Below are positions 9,114 to 17,342 of a stretch of DNA of 64,000 nt, in pieces (within the stretch, counting starts at the first letter, position 1; each line of letters opens with the position of its first letter). The notes under the pieces were generated by a model, which was not told the DNA's origin, made no database searches, and saw nothing but the letters and a program-made list of their open reading frames with translations. Position numbers and translations under genes: made by a program. Source of the stretch: UBA10365 sp041441915 (lineage in GTDB: Bacteria; Pseudomonadota; Alphaproteobacteria; Rhodobacterales; Rhodobacteraceae); contig JASDRS010000022.1 of the NCBI GenBank assembly GCA_041441915.1, positions 62,001 to 126,000 on the forward strand. The letters run 5' to 3'.

Positions 9114-9833
9114 ATGCTGCTTTACCCCGCAATTGACTTAAAAGATGGTAATTGCGTTCGTTTGCTGCGCGGAGACATGGCCGAGGCCACTATCTTTGGT
9201 ATCGATCCTGCTGCACAGGCCACAGTTTTTGCAAATGCCGGCTGCGAGTGGATCCATCTGGTTGACCTAAACGGAGCATTTGCTGGCACGCCAGTAAATA
9301 CCGATGCAGTCAGAGCCATTTTAAAAGCGGTTAAGGTACCCTGCCAGTTGGGTGGCGGCATTCGCGATATGCAGACGATAGAAATGTGGCTTTCCGAGGG
9401 GCTGTCGCGGGTAATTTTGGGAACTGTGGCAGTGGAAAATCCCAACCTTGTGCGTGAAGCTGCTCGCTCATTCGAAGGTAAAATTGCCATAGGGATAGAT
9501 GCGCGCAAAGGCTATGTAGCCACAAAAGGTTGGGCCAAAGAAACCACAATAAAAGTCACCGAGCTTGCCCAGAAATTTGAAGATGCCGGCGTAGCCGCCA
9601 TAATTTACACCGATATTGATCGCGACGGCGCGATGCAGGGCCCAAATATTAGTGCAACTGAAGATTTAGCTCGGGCCATATCAATGCCCGTGATCGCGTC
9701 AGGTGGCGTATCAAATATGACGGACATCTTGGCCCTTCGCGATACAGGCGTGATTTCGGGTGCCATTTCAGGGCGCGCGCTTTATAATGGCGCAATTGAT
9801 CTTAGGGCAGCTTTGGCTGCGTTGAAGCTTTAG
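9114..9833 (+). CDS. hisA: Phosphoribosylformimino-5-aminoimidazole carboxamide ribotide isomerase
   Basis: A 239-residue TIM barrel catalysing the Amadori rearrangement of ProFAR to PRFAR. It begins LLYPAIDLKDGNCVRL with the catalytic Asp8, and the second catalytic Asp lies in YTDIDRDGAM. The phosphate-binding loops are QLGGGIR and ASGGVS. A gaagga ribosome binding site precedes the ATG. The (beta-alpha)8 half-barrel repeat seen in HisF is shared. Confidence 0.96.
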   Translation: MLLYPAIDLKDGNCVRLLRGDMAEATIFGIDPAAQATVFANAGCEWIHLVDLNGAFAGTPVNTDAVRAILKAVKVPCQLGGGIRDMQTIEMWLSEGLSRVILGTVAVENPNLVREAARSFEGKIAIGIDARKGYVATKGWAKETTIKVTELAQKFEDAGVAAIIYTDIDRDGAMQGPNISATEDLARAISMPVIASGGVSNMTDILALRDTGVISGAISGRALYNGAIDLRAALAALKL

Positions 9834-9840
9834 AGGGCCT

Positions 9841-10602
9841 ATGCTTAAAACCCGAATCATTCCCTGCTTAGACGTAGCCGATGGCCGCGTGGTTAAGGGA
9901 GTTAATTTCAAAGAGCTGATCGACGCAGGTGACCCTGTTGCCGCCGCCAAGGCCTATGATGCAGCTGGCGCAGATGAACTTTGTTTTTTGGACATCAACG
10001 CCACCCAGGAAAATCGAGGCACCATGTTTGACCTGGTGACGCGTACCGCTGAGCAGTGTTTTATGCCCCTGACAGTGGGCGGCGGCGTGCGCTCGGTTCA
10101 AGATGTGCGCGCGCTGTTGTTGGCTGGGGCTGATAAAGTGTCGTTTAATTCGGCAGCAGTGGCAGATCCTGATCTGATCGCCCGCGCGGCTGATTACTTT
10201 GGATCACAATGCATCGTTGTGGCTCTTGACGCCAAAACTGTTAGCCTAGGAAAGTGGGAAATTTTCACCCATGGCGGACGGCGTGCCACAGGAATTGATG
10301 CGGTGGACTTTGCTCGTTTGGTCGTGACTAAGGGGGCTGGGGAAATTTTGCTCACTTCGATGGACCGTGACGGCACACGCACTGGCTTTAATTTGCCACT
10401 TACACGCGCGATATCCGATGCTGTATCCGTGCCGGTTATTGCTTCAGGCGGGGTGGGAACGCTAGACCATTTGGTAGAGGGTGTTACCATGGGAAATGCC
10501 AGCGCCGTCTTAGCGGCATCAATCTTTCACTTTGGCACCTACACGATTGCGCAAGCCAAGAGCCACATGGCCGCGGCGGGCCTGCATATGAGGATGACAT
10601 GA
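9841..10602 (+). CDS. hisF: Imidazole glycerol phosphate synthase, cyclase subunit
   Basis: A 253-residue TIM barrel that forms imidazole glycerol phosphate and AICAR from PRFAR and HisH-derived ammonia. It shows RIIPCLDVADGRVVKG with the catalytic Asp11, LDINATQENR, TVGGGVRS, LTSMDRDGTRTGF (second catalytic Asp) and ASGGVG. It starts 7 bases after hisA and overlaps hisE by four bases. Confidence 0.97.
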   Translation: MLKTRIIPCLDVADGRVVKGVNFKELIDAGDPVAAAKAYDAAGADELCFLDINATQENRGTMFDLVTRTAEQCFMPLTVGGGVRSVQDVRALLLAGADKVSFNSAAVADPDLIARAADYFGSQCIVVALDAKTVSLGKWEIFTHGGRRATGIDAVDFARLVVTKGAGEILLTSMDRDGTRTGFNLPLTRAISDAVSVPVIASGGVGTLDHLVEGVTMGNASAVLAASIFHFGTYTIAQAKSHMAAAGLHMRMT

Positions 10603-10916
10603 GCACACTCACCACACTGGCACAAACTATCGCAGCCCGCAAAAATGCTGATCCTAGCGGATCCTGGACGGCTAAGCTTTTGGCTCAAGGCCCAGAACAG
10701 TGCGCAGCAAAATTTGGAGAAGAGGCTGTTGAAGCGGTGATTGAGGCCGTAAAGGGCGACAGGCCCCGCCTGATAAGTGAAGCGGCCGATGTACTTTATC
10801 ATTTGCTAGTAATGCTAGCTGCGCGCGATGTTACCTTGGCCGAAGTAGAAGCCGAACTTGAAAAACGCCGCGGCCTGTCAGGCTTAACCGAAAAAGCTTC
10901 CCGCGTGTCGAAATAG
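10599..10916 (+). CDS. hisE: Phosphoribosyl-ATP pyrophosphatase
   Basis: A 105-residue MazG-like all-alpha hydrolase that converts PR-ATP to PR-AMP. The metal-binding residues are in KFGEEAVEAVIE and SEAADVLYHLLVML. The ATGA overlap with hisF shows it is the last gene of the operon. The next gene converges on it with a gap of 12 bases. Confidence 0.95.
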   Translation: MSTLTTLAQTIAARKNADPSGSWTAKLLAQGPEQCAAKFGEEAVEAVIEAVKGDRPRLISEAADVLYHLLVMLAARDVTLAEVEAELEKRRGLSGLTEKASRVSK

Positions 10917-10928
10917 GGTTCGGGCTGC

Positions 10929-11357
10929 TTAAACTCGGTGGCCAGCAGAACGCAAGCGTGGCAGCTCAATGGCGAGGCAACTATTTTCCACGACAAAAAG
11001 CCCCTTTTCCCGTGCAGTTTGAGCCGCAACAGAATTCATCACGCCCAGTTGCATCCAAATGGTTTTGACCATCGGCAGGTACTCTAATGCCTCGGCCACT
11101 ATCTGCGGCACATCTCCTGACTTTCGAAATATATCTACCATGTCAACAGGTTCATCTATTTCTGAAAGACTTGCGCGCACAGTCTCACCAGAAACTACCT
11201 TACCTGCCACGCCAGGATTAACTGGAATAACGCGAAAGCCCTGCGCAGTTAAATATCTTGCCACACCGTTTGATGGCCGTTCTTGCTTAGGCGACCATCC
11301 CACTAAAGCAATAACCTTGGTGCATTCAAAAGCTGCAATTAGATCTAAATCAGTCAT
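10929..11357 (-). CDS. CoA-binding domain protein (YccU-like)
   Basis: A 142-residue single Rossmann domain of the CoA_binding_2 family. It has IALVGWSPKQERPSNGVARYL, then VIPVNPGVAGKVVSGE, and the later WMQLGVMN segment with a late FVVENSCLAIE containing the conserved Cys. Members bind coenzyme A, and some have been proposed to be redox-linked. The cellular role is not known. It is convergent with hisE and probably monocistronic. Confidence 0.88.
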   Translation of the reverse strand: MTDLDLIAAFECTKVIALVGWSPKQERPSNGVARYLTAQGFRVIPVNPGVAGKVVSGETVRASLSEIDEPVDMVDIFRKSGDVPQIVAEALEYLPMVKTIWMQLGVMNSVAAQTAREKGLFVVENSCLAIELPRLRSAGHRV

Positions 11358-11492
11358 AGCGGACCTATAAAAAGATGCACTTAATAGAACTTGAGCGTCA
11401 GGTGCATAACGCGAGATATAACAGAGAGTTCTAAGCTCTCAGATTTTACTTAAAAAAATTAGCCATTCAAAAGCTTACTCACGCCAGTATAA

Positions 11493-12338
11493 TCATTTCT
11501 TATGGGCGCCATCCCATGCGGTCGCAACAGCATAAAGCCCAACAGCTGCAGCATTTGAAACATTCAACGAACCAAAAGATCCCACAAAGGGCACCCGCAC
11601 CAAGTGATCGCACGTGTCGCGGGTCTTCTCGCGCAGGCCTGGTCCTTCAGCGCCCACAACAAGAGCAATGGGTCGGGTCTGGGCTGCAGCAATACCTTCG
11701 GCTAAAGTGGTGGACCCGTCGCCATCCAGACCCAGCAAGATATAGCCCATTTTTTTTAGGTCAACCATCGTGTCAGCCAAATTGGTTACCCGCAAATAGG
11801 GCTGACGCTCAAGGGCGCCCGAAGCCGTTTTAGCCAAGGCCCCCGTTTCGGGTACAGAATGGCGCTGTGGCGCAATCACCGCTCGCGCACCAAATACTTC
11901 TGCCGAGCGCAACACTGCCCCTACATTATGGGGATCAGTCACGCGGTCAAGCAACACTACCAAGGGCAAACCGTCGCCAGTGATACATATATCTTCCACA
12001 GAACCCCAGTGCAGCGGTTTTGCCTGCAAAGCTGCCCCTTGATGCACCGAGCCCTCATCAATAGGCACATCAAAATTGCGCGGATCCACAATTTCGGGTT
12101 CGATCCCACCTAGGTCAATCGCTTCCAGCAATTTATCGGCAGCATTTTTAGTCAAAACTAAGCGCAATTTTTCGCGCGCTGGGTTCATCAAGGCATCGCG
12201 CACAGCGTGCAGGCCGAAAAGCCAGACAGTTTCTTGTCCCGCAATGCGTTTCTGCCGCTCTTTGGCAACAATCCAGGTAGGCTTGGTGGCTTTATCGTAC
12301 ATTTTGGCCTCATGATTTCGCGCCACATTGCGCACCAT
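11493..12338 (-). CDS. rlmB: 23S rRNA (guanosine(2251)-2'-O)-methyltransferase
   Basis: A 281-residue SPOUT (TrmH/SpoU) methyltransferase. An N-terminal L30e-like substrate-binding domain (QETVWLFGLHAVRDALMNP) precedes the knot domain with the three SpoU motifs: LLDRVTDPHNVGAVLRSAE, LVVGAEGPGLRE and VPFVGSFGSLNVSNAAAV. It methylates the ribosomal P-loop. An internal Met at codon 13 is an alternative start. It is divergent from the downstream tRNA-Tyr. Confidence 0.93.
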   Translation of the reverse strand: MVRNVARNHEAKMYDKATKPTWIVAKERQKRIAGQETVWLFGLHAVRDALMNPAREKLRLVLTKNAADKLLEAIDLGGIEPEIVDPRNFDVPIDEGSVHQGAALQAKPLHWGSVEDICITGDGLPLVVLLDRVTDPHNVGAVLRSAEVFGARAVIAPQRHSVPETGALAKTASGALERQPYLRVTNLADTMVDLKKMGYILLGLDGDGSTTLAEGIAAAQTRPIALVVGAEGPGLREKTRDTCDHLVRVPFVGSFGSLNVSNAAAVGLYAVATAWDGAHKK

Positions 12339-12443
12339 GAGTAATGCGTTGCAAGGAAAATACGCTTAAATAAGAGCCAAACGTAAGTCAGGCACTTTTA
12401 GCCTTGACGCCCTACGGGCGCTTTAGTAATCGAGATTGTAAGT

Positions 12444-12527
12444 GGGCGATGTGCTGCAAGGTGCGGCAGCGGACTGTAACTCCGCCGAGGCGACTCGTGC
12501 CTGGTTCGATTCCAGGATCGCCCACCA
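12444..12527 (+). tRNA. tRNA-Tyr (GTA)
   Basis: A class II tRNA. The acceptor GGGCGAT pairs with ATCGCCC, then A and an encoded CCA. The D stem is GCTG/CGGC, the anticodon arm GCGGA-CTGTAAC-TCCGC carries GTA, the long variable arm is CGAG-GCGA-CTCG and the T arm is CCTGG-TTCGATT-CCAGG. With this pairing, position 8 is G rather than the near-universal U. Confidence 0.92.
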
Positions 12528-12689
12528 TTTAAAGAATTCCCCATCTTAACTTTTGATCATGAGATAAATATAATAAAATTGGGTTACCAGGCTCAGTTAT
12601 CATACTAATAATATTTGACTAATTTGCTAAAATAACCCTTTATAGTCAACGTAATATATCAAAATTGTGAGGTACAAAAAACTCGGTTA

Positions 12690-13082
12690 AAAATGAGAAC
12701 CAAGAGCAATGAACTTATTAAAGATTAAAATCTCATACTTACACACAATATCCGCTATGCCGTCTCTGATATTACTAACAACACCGTAAGCCGCCGCCAA
12801 GACATCGACACCATCTTGCATGACTTTTAGATCCCTAATTTAAATATCAGTGCCTTTGTGTCCGTCGTAGCTATCGCTCTGATATTTATAATCTTGGACG
12901 CCATTACTGGCGTCCAAATCGACTAGAGTGACTAGCCAACAGTCATTACCAATGGACCAATCAATTGGTAAGCCCAACTTAATTTCCGATTGAGCAAGAC
13001 TTGGATTTATGGAGGCAAGCAGTCCAAAAATATAAAAACTGGCAACCACTCTTACAACACACTTTAAGTCAAATACTTTCAT
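12690..13082 (-). pseudogene. Decayed M23-family (lysostaphin-like) metallopeptidase
   Basis: The reading frame begins with a signal peptide (to about residue 30, LAQS) and runs through GNDCWLVTLVDLD and SYDGHKGTDI, where the HxxxD zinc-binding motif of M23 peptidases is formed. It then meets an in-frame TAA at about 12842. The same frame continues beyond the stop with IRDLKVMQDGVDVLAAAYGV, the expected next part of the M23 domain. Homology fades about 30 codons later, and the second zinc-binding HxH region is absent. The gene is therefore both interrupted and truncated. Intact homologues are periplasmic cell-wall peptidases. Confidence 0.7.
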
Positions 13083-13204
13083 TGCAAACCGTTGATAAAA
13101 TCATAATATAATGCATTTCTTATAGGACAAAATACTATTATAGCTGTGAAGCTTTTGAATATATCATATAATCATGCAAGCTAAAAAATTTGGCAGGTCA
13201 GTCT

Positions 13205-13430
13205 CTTCTCAGCGAGGAAAAGGTGCAATAACTGACTAGAACTACTCCGCTATCTCTTCAGTCGGTTTGCAATAGGCGGAGCTCACAGCATGTTATTGAA
13301 GTTACGGCACTTCAAAAAACAAGACAAATTACACATGGCTGTCTAGGCTTATGGTCTGACAGCTAAATTTCGGGCCACAGCCGAGTGGCCCAATATGCAG
13401 TACGCAATGGCGCTATTTCAGTAGCCAAAT
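13205..13430 (+). pseudogene. Decayed fragment of an Old Yellow Enzyme-type NADH:flavin oxidoreductase
   Basis: From about 13292 the plus strand reads VIEVTALQKTRQITHGC, LGLWSDS, a stop, then ISGHSRVAQYAVRNGAI. This matches residues about 57-94 of the intact OYE gene at 48019-49176 (ITHGCTGLWCDSQIAGHSRVAQ...). Nucleotide similarity is obvious by eye. Upstream, 13205-13290 aligns more loosely with earlier codons and contains frameshifts. Neither the N terminus nor the catalytic barrel remains. It is a relic of a paralogue or a duplicated segment. Confidence 0.72.
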
Positions 13431-13572
13431 TAAAAAATTTACATTTGGCTCATATAAACCATTAATAGTTGATTAATCCAGAAATCGCCATCTCTCCTCA
13501 CTTACGAGCAACAAAATTAAATCGAGCTTTGGCATTCTAACCAGGCTAGTTGAATATTTGAGAACTATGTCA

Positions 13573-14316
13573 CTACCAGCGGACCATACCAGCATCGACG
13601 TTCACCGTCTGTCCACTCATCCAGATTGCTTCATCAGAAACCAAGAAAGAAGCGACCGAAGCTATATGCTCTGGCTGACCTTTCCCTGGCAGAGCCTGAA
13701 GCATCTCTACAAACCCGAAAGCTTCATTATGCGGGCTGGCCATTACACCTTCAGATTCTGTCAAACCCGGTGTTATCGCATTTACACGAATTTCATATTT
13801 GCCCACTTCAGTGGCTAACGAGCGTGTGAAGCCAATTACTCCCCCTTTTGCCGCCACATAAGCCGCCATATTTGGCGTTCCTGCGAAAAAAGTGTTGGAA
13901 GCAATGTTCAATAGCACACCTTTACGGCCAACGGCACGCATCATATCTGTCGCCTTGCGGGAGGTTAGAAAAACGCTAGTCAGGTTTACGGAAATAATTT
14001 TCTGCCAATGTTCCAAATCAACATCATCCCAAGCAATAAAGGGCACTATAGCGGCGTTATTAACTAGGATATCAATTGCACCGTCGCGGGCTGCCGCTTC
14101 GATAGCTGCATCAACAGCAGCTTTATCAGAGACGTCGCAACAAACACCCTCAACGCCATGACCTATCTCATCTGCGGCCTTCTTGGCTCCATCGCCATTG
14201 ATGTCTGCTATGACCACATGTGCTCCATCTTCTGCAAGTCGCTTTGCGATGGCTTTACCTATCCCTTGCGCCGCACCTGTTACGACGGCTGTCTTTCCAT
14301 CCAATCTTCCAGTCAT
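13573..14316 (-). CDS. Pyridoxal 4-dehydrogenase (SDR family)
   Basis: A 247-residue short-chain dehydrogenase that oxidises pyridoxal to 4-pyridoxolactone with NAD+. It has the glycine-rich TGAAQGIG loop (residues 13-20), NNAA near 87-90 and the catalytic Ser140, Tyr153 and Lys157. The stretches NNAAIVPFIAWDDVDLEHW, NTFFAGTPNMAAYVAAK and SPHNEAFGFVEMLQ closely resemble Mesorhizobium loti pyridoxal 4-dehydrogenase (mlr6807) as I remember it, well beyond general SDR similarity. It is the last gene of the leftward unit, directly after the aminotransferase that supplies pyridoxal and the lactonase that uses its product. Confidence 0.88.
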   Translation of the reverse strand: MTGRLDGKTAVVTGAAQGIGKAIAKRLAEDGAHVVIADINGDGAKKAADEIGHGVEGVCCDVSDKAAVDAAIEAAARDGAIDILVNNAAIVPFIAWDDVDLEHWQKIISVNLTSVFLTSRKATDMMRAVGRKGVLLNIASNTFFAGTPNMAAYVAAKGGVIGFTRSLATEVGKYEIRVNAITPGLTESEGVMASPHNEAFGFVEMLQALPGKGQPEHIASVASFLVSDEAIWMSGQTVNVDAGMVRW

Positions 14317-14364
14317 ATTAAAAATCCTTTTATATTGTCCTCAGTAAATTCTTGAATTCGACCT

Positions 14365-15549
14365 TCATCCATCAATTGATAGGTCCCAACAAGCCTGCGC
14401 CGCAGCCAAGCCCGCGGCCAGGTCTACCTTGCCTCCTGCAGCTCTGATTGCTCCACCCAACGCAGCTATTGCAATCAAAGCGTAGCCAGGCTGAGCCGTT
14501 GGTCCCATATGTCCTATGCGGATTAGTTTGCCCAAGGTCTCAGCTCGGCCAGACGACAGTGAAACACCATATCGCATTCGGATTTCGGCCAGAACAGTTG
14601 CGGCATCAATCCCTTTGGGAACTCTTATCGCGGTCGTAGTTGGCGACGCTATATCTTCGCGGACAGGCCACAGCTGGAGGCCCATGCACTTTACACTTTC
14701 TCGGCAGATTGCTGCGGTCAAAGCATGCCGCTGCCATACTCTTTCAGGCCCTTCACCAAGATATCTGTCCAGTCCTGCATTGAGGCCGTTAATCTCGGCA
14801 ACCGACGGAGTAAAAGGAAAAGCTTCAGTTCGTTTCCACGCGTTCCGCCAGTCTGTCAGACTAAGAATTGACGCAAAAGGTGCATCAGGATTGGCATCTA
14901 TTTTTTCCCAGGCAGCATCAGATACTGCAACGAGTGACAATGCTGGCGGGCAGCCAAGGCATTTGCTTGGTCCCGTGATATAAATACCAGCTTTGCAGGC
15001 AGAAGGGCTAGTAGACATGCCTCCAAAAGACGAAACTGCATCGACAATCATCAGCGCACCTGCCTGGTCCACTATGGCGCCTATCGCATTAATATCATTG
15101 ATCGTGCCCGAAGGCGTCTCGTGATGACAGATACTAACCACGTTGACTTCTGGGTGATTGGCAAGAAAATCACGAACAGTTTCTGGGTCGATTGCATCAT
15201 CGTAAGGCACCTCAATCTCTCTAACCTTTGCCGCATACCGCGCCGCCCAATAACCGAATCCTTTACCGTAAACACCTGATACGAGGTTGAGCACCACGTC
15301 TTTACGTGCAATGAGCGATGCTGCTGCAGCTTCTAGAGCTAGGACTGGCTCTCCCTGCAATATCATCGGCGGCTTATCGGTGCCCATCGCAGTCTGCACC
15401 TTCAAAGACACCCTTTCATAGAAGGACTGAAACGACGGGTCATAATCGTAGAGCACTGTAGTACCAAGCGCACGCAACACCTCTGGGTACGCGTCAACTG
15501 GCCCTGCAGTAAGGGTGAATACTGGAGGGTGGATTTCATCATATTTCAT
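14365..15549 (-). CDS. Pyridoxamine-pyruvate aminotransferase
   Basis: A 394-residue fold type I aminotransferase (class V) that converts pyridoxamine and pyruvate to pyridoxal and alanine. Substrate pyridoxal stays bound to the catalytic lysine, so no PLP cofactor is needed. Lys196 in TGPSKCLG corresponds to Lys197 of the M. loti enzyme (mlr6806, 393 residues). FTLTAGPVDAYPEVLRALG, SGVYGKGFGYWA, ICHHETPSGTI and SSGRAETLGKLIRIGHMGPTA follow that enzyme closely. The gene lies 10 bases after the lactonase gene. A general alanine-glyoxylate aminotransferase is the alternative but is much less likely in this setting. Confidence 0.9.
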   Translation of the reverse strand: MKYDEIHPPVFTLTAGPVDAYPEVLRALGTTVLYDYDPSFQSFYERVSLKVQTAMGTDKPPMILQGEPVLALEAAAASLIARKDVVLNLVSGVYGKGFGYWAARYAAKVREIEVPYDDAIDPETVRDFLANHPEVNVVSICHHETPSGTINDINAIGAIVDQAGALMIVDAVSSFGGMSTSPSACKAGIYITGPSKCLGCPPALSLVAVSDAAWEKIDANPDAPFASILSLTDWRNAWKRTEAFPFTPSVAEINGLNAGLDRYLGEGPERVWQRHALTAAICRESVKCMGLQLWPVREDIASPTTTAIRVPKGIDAATVLAEIRMRYGVSLSSGRAETLGKLIRIGHMGPTAQPGYALIAIAALGGAIRAAGGKVDLAAGLAAAQACWDLSIDG

Positions 15550-15559
15550 CTAAGTCTCC

Positions 15560-16372
15560 TCAGCCGTAAAAATTAACGCCCGTGCGGTAGTTCTTGAAAC
15601 TCTCTGGGTCATGAGAGAACAGCACCTCTGCTTTCTTCTCTTCCTCAATCTGCTTTAGCCGACGCATCGAATTCACTCCCGCCACTGGATCTATATGGAA
15701 GCCTGCGTTGATATAGTTATCATAATTTTTCTTGGTATAAGCAGCATCGAGGGTCAAAAGCAGTGGTGGACGAGTATCAAATTCCACTAGCAGTGAATAA
15801 TGCCCGATAGTGTGACCAGGTGTATAAATCAGTGTCACGCCAGGAGCGAGTTCAACATCGCCTTCGATGAATTCAAACTTTGTATTGGTGGCAGATTGTC
15901 CATCGGTCAGCTGGTTGCTAGCACCCCGTGCTTCGGCAACTTCTGTGGAGAATGCCAAATCTGAATAACCCAGCACCTCAAAAGGCTGACATGCACCAGC
16001 CTGCGGTAATTCATCTTTATGGCAGATTTTTTTGGTATCAGGGAAAAACTTATTGCCCCCAACATGGTCAAAGTGAAAATGCGAGTTGAACAGGACGTCA
16101 ATATCTTTGGGTTCCAGTCCAAGCAACTTCAGCGCACCCGGAATTGTCTGCTGTTTTGTCTGCTGCGGTTTTTCGAACGGTAGAACTTTTTGTACGTGAT
16201 CAAAGTCATATCCAGTATCAATTAGAAATTTTCCTTTCGGATGATCAATAAGGACTGAATATACTGGAAATCGCACCTCACCGCCCGGACCCTTATTCCA
16301 CCAGATGTGAAAACCATCCAGAACAAGACTGCCCCCATCGAGTAGGTAAACTTTTGTGTTAGCCATGTTCAT
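15560..16372 (-). CDS. 4-Pyridoxolactonase (metallo-beta-lactamase fold)
   Basis: A 270-residue zinc hydrolase that opens 4-pyridoxolactone to 4-pyridoxic acid. The metal motif HFHFDH (His98, His100, Asp102, His103) and the later TPGHTIGHYSLL and DAAYTKK segments are in place. It begins TKVYLLDGGSLVLDG and ends SHDPESFKNYRTGVNFYG, both close to M. loti mlr6805 (268 residues). aggaaagag lies just before the first ATG; an ATG three codons on is possible. Together with the two genes downstream it forms the three-step branch pyridoxamine to pyridoxal to lactone to 4-pyridoxate. Confidence 0.9.
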   Translation of the reverse strand: MNMANTKVYLLDGGSLVLDGFHIWWNKGPGGEVRFPVYSVLIDHPKGKFLIDTGYDFDHVQKVLPFEKPQQTKQQTIPGALKLLGLEPKDIDVLFNSHFHFDHVGGNKFFPDTKKICHKDELPQAGACQPFEVLGYSDLAFSTEVAEARGASNQLTDGQSATNTKFEFIEGDVELAPGVTLIYTPGHTIGHYSLLVEFDTRPPLLLTLDAAYTKKNYDNYINAGFHIDPVAGVNSMRRLKQIEEEKKAEVLFSHDPESFKNYRTGVNFYG

Positions 16373-16405
16373 TCTCTTTCCTATTGTTTCACTGCAACGG
16401 AGCCA

Positions 16406-17341
16406 CTAACGGGCGCCGCGTTCGTAGGACACCCCCAATGCCGAGGGAAGCTTAGCCTTTCGACCAAAAATCACCAGAACCAGCATGACTGCCGCAAACG
16501 GCAACATCTGGATCACTTCAGTTGGAATGTTAGATCCAGCAACCTGCAACGCCGTAGTTAACGACAACGCTGCACCAAAAATTACCGCACCAATCAGGAC
16601 CCATAAAGGTCTCCCGCGGGCGAGCATAGCAAGAACAATACCAATAAAACCTGCACCTCCAGTCATGAAAGGGATGAACAACCCCGCTCCTACGTTAGCC
16701 AGATAAGCGCCCCCAAGACCTGCCATTGCTCCAGTAAACAGAACAGCTACTATCCGGATGGCCACTACGTTGCCCCCGGCCACGTCCAAAGCGGCTGGGC
16801 GTTCGCCCGCGGCACGTAGTGTCGTGCCAAAGTTTAACCGACGATAAAGAAAGGCAAGAGCCATAATAATCAATAGCGCAATATAGACGATTAAATGCCG
16901 TCCAAAGAGTGACGAACCAATAATAGGGATCTCAGTCAAAAGTGGGATGTCCACCCGCACCGGAGCTGGCAGGCGAGGATAAGTTCGCGAGAACTGAAAA
17001 TGGTGCAGGAGCGCTGTCAAGCCCTCTACCCCCAGCGTCAGGCCAATGCCTATAACTATCTGATTCAATCCCAGCCACACGCATAGTACCACCATCACAG
17101 ATGCCACTAAAACGCCACCGATCATACCGCCAAGAAAACCCAGCCAGATCGAGCTGAATTCAAAAGCCAGCAGAAAACCAAGATACGCACCCATCAACAT
17201 CATCCCTTCAATGCCAATATTAAGTACGCCAGCCTTTTCAGACATCTGTTCTCCCAATCCAGCTAATAGAATCGGCACAGCTGCCACAATCGCTCCAGTC
17301 AGAAGCGAAGAAATAAAGGCATCTGTCATCAACGAATCCAT
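16406..17341 (-). CDS. ABC transporter permease, BMP/nucleoside type (second permease)
   Basis: A 311-residue BPD_transp_2 family membrane protein with about nine hydrophobic segments. It has the family's KAGVLNIGIEGMMLMGA and FGTTLRAAGERPAALDVAGG motifs. The start at 17341 is preferred because gggag lies seven bases upstream and the ATG then falls just beyond the stop of the preceding permease; an upstream start would overlap it by 44 bases. It corresponds to the YufQ/NupQ type. With the other permease, ATPase and binding protein it forms an importer that usually takes nucleosides. Confidence 0.9.
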   Translation of the reverse strand: MDSLMTDAFISSLLTGAIVAAVPILLAGLGEQMSEKAGVLNIGIEGMMLMGAYLGFLLAFEFSSIWLGFLGGMIGGVLVASVMVVLCVWLGLNQIVIGIGLTLGVEGLTALLHHFQFSRTYPRLPAPVRVDIPLLTEIPIIGSSLFGRHLIVYIALLIIMALAFLYRRLNFGTTLRAAGERPAALDVAGGNVVAIRIVAVLFTGAMAGLGGAYLANVGAGLFIPFMTGGAGFIGIVLAMLARGRPLWVLIGAVIFGAALSLTTALQVAGSNIPTEVIQMLPFAAVMLVLVIFGRKAKLPSALGVSYERGAR

Positions 17342-17342
17342 A

